Source of the DNA: an uncultured Phascolarctobacterium sp.
GTDB lineage: Bacteria; Bacillota; Negativicutes; Acidaminococcales; Acidaminococcaceae
DNA length: 7,346 nucleotides
NCBI RefSeq assembly: GCF_905212365.1
Contig: NZ_CAJMEH010000082.1
Location: 1 to 7,346, forward strand
Direction: 5' to 3'
Shown one piece after another: positions 6,442 through 7,346 of the stretch. Made by a program: the position numbers and the translations under genes. The number at the start of each line of letters is the position of its first letter. Position 1 is the stretch's first letter. The notes under the pieces were generated by a model that was given only the letters and a program-made list of their open reading frames with translations, did not search any database and was not told where the DNA came from.

Positions 6442-7346
6442 TACTGCTAAAGAAAGTGCGGTTGATAAATTGGTACGGCTTTACGAACATCACCGCTCCC
6501 ATAGGATTTTTTACGCTCATCGCAGGCAAGAACGGCAACGGTAAGTCCGTGCTGTTGGACGCTATTAAATACGCCGCTTATGGCGATACGGTCTTTAATA
6601 AATCTTCCGATATTAAAGGCGAGCGCAGCCGCACGATTTCTTCTTATACGCGCGGTTTGCTGGACGCTACCAACACTACTTATATGCGCCCGGCGGATAA
6701 AGCGCCCAATGTTTATACGCATATCGCGCTGGAATATTACGACGAGGCGGCGAAGAAAAATTTTATTTTGGGCACGATTATCGAAACGCCGCCCAGCAAT
6801 AACTGTCAGGTTTTCAGATACGCGCTGGACAACGCGGTTTTAGATAAGGTGGAGCATACTTATACGCAGGACGGCGCGCTGCTGCCGTACAGCGCGGCTC
6901 AATTCCGCCAGCGGTATAAAGTTGAGCTGCTGAACAGGGAGCAGGGCTTGCAAAAATTTTTGCGTATGACGGGGCTGAAGCTGGACCTGCATAATTTGCA
7001 GATTTATTTGCGCAAATTGCGCGGGCTGATGACTTATAAACCGGAAGCGAAAATCGACGAATTTATCCGCAGCAGCGTTCTGGCGGAGCGCAGCGTGGAT
7101 TTTGCCAAGCTTATCGAAGCTAAAGAAAATATTGAAAAATTGCAAAGCAGTTTCGCCGTTATCAGCCAGGAGATAAACGATTTGCAAGCTATTTTGCAGG
7201 CGTTCGACACGCTGGATAACGAAGAAAAGCTCTTGAAGCGCGACGATATTAAAAACGTTTATAAAAAGCTGAAGGATTGGGAAAGCGCTATCGCGCAGCG
7301 GCGGCAGGAAGTGGAGCTGACGCGGCAGGAGGCCGCGGTCGCAGGG
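6438..7346 (+). CDS. jetC: Wadjet system SMC-like ATPase JetC, N-terminal part (3' end outside window)
   Basis: JetC is the SMC (MukB-like) motor that dimerises, binds JetA and JetB and extrudes DNA loops using ATP. The frame stays open for 303 residues to the window edge; family members are about 1,100, so the coiled coil, hinge, signature motif and Walker B are missing. The head starts MILLKKVRLINWYGF, followed by Walker A GKNGNGKS at 30-37 (K36, S37) with LLDAIKYA after it. RTISSYTRG (65-73) and IDEFIRSSVL (206-215) resemble conserved head segments of Wadjet and MukB-like ATPases. From about residue 222 the sequence is charged and heptad-like (EAKENIEKLQ, EEKLLKRDD), marking the start of the coiled coil. 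The ATG at 6438 overlaps the jetB stop; AGGAGG at 6425-6430 is a strong ribosome binding site 7 bases upstream. jetD is expected downstream. Confidence 0.85.
   Translation, partial: MILLKKVRLINWYGFTNITAPIGFFTLIAGKNGNGKSVLLDAIKYAAYGDTVFNKSSDIKGERSRTISSYTRGLLDATNTTYMRPADKAPNVYTHIALEYYDEAAKKNFILGTIIETPPSNNCQVFRYALDNAVLDKVEHTYTQDGALLPYSAAQFRQRYKVELLNREQGLQKFLRMTGLKLDLHNLQIYLRKLRGLMTYKPEAKIDEFIRSSVLAERSVDFAKLIEAKENIEKLQSSFAVISQEINDLQAILQAFDTLDNEEKLLKRDDIKNVYKKLKDWESAIAQRRQEVELTRQEAAVAG

Noticed and set aside
6580..6843. Plus-strand open frame of 87 codons within jetC
   Set aside because: It lies in another frame of the jetC head domain, which is read continuously from 6438 to the window edge with a Walker A motif; the small frame has no family features.
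6840..7187. Minus-strand open frame of 115 codons opposite jetC
   Set aside because: It overlaps conserved jetC head segments on the other strand and shows no ribosome binding site or family motif.
6438..7346. jetC as SbcC/RecF/RecN repair ATPase or MukB
   Set aside because: The Walker A alone would fit these, but the two preceding overlapping genes of kleisin and KITE size and the head segments RTISSYTRG and IDEFIRSSVL favour Wadjet JetC; MukBEF has a different gene order and is mainly gammaproteobacterial.

Overview
The window holds seven genes, all on the + strand and closely packed. In order they are the 3' end of miaA, then hfq, xerD, a membrane-anchored divergent polysaccharide deacetylase, a class III (putrescine-type) aminotransferase, and three genes I read as jetA, jetB and the start of jetC. 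The last three form a Wadjet (SMC-type) defence system. No tRNA, rRNA, CRISPR array, insertion sequence or transposase was seen. The longest stretch without a gene is 110 bases, between hfq and xerD.

The organism looks like a Firmicutes-lineage bacterium. Its Hfq resembles the Bacillus type (RKEN rim segment, GFDNF and GKQQL segments), ribosome binding sites are purine-rich, and GTG occurs as a start. A YibQ-like deacetylase with one membrane anchor, next to xerD and a miaA-hfq pair, would suit the Negativicutes (the diderm Firmicutes). That assignment is inference from gene content, not proven here.

Positions 1-889 are RNA-related: MiaA modifies A37 of tRNAs and Hfq is the Sm-like RNA chaperone. 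Hfq has a candidate promoter inside the end of miaA and a 12-bp perfect hairpin after its stop. Positions 890-3080 carry the XerD recombinase, with all six catalytic residues of the family, and 22 bases later the deacetylase. A 7-bp stem with a 3-base loop is centred on the xerD stop codon. Positions 3134-4375 encode a PLP enzyme very like E. coli putrescine aminotransferase YgjG/PatA.

From 4412 to the end lies jetABC: a kleisin-like JetA (GTG start), a small KITE/winged-helix JetB, and an SMC-like ATPase JetC with a Walker A motif, cut off after 303 residues. The three genes are joined by ATGA overlaps, so they are almost certainly one translational unit. The nuclease gene jetD, needed for a complete Wadjet system, should lie just beyond the right edge. 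In known Wadjet systems JetABC extrudes DNA loops and JetD cleaves small circular DNA, which blocks plasmids. The unit starts only 36 bases after the aminotransferase with no clear terminator between them, and JetB uses leucine codons differently from xerD, which hints at a separate origin.
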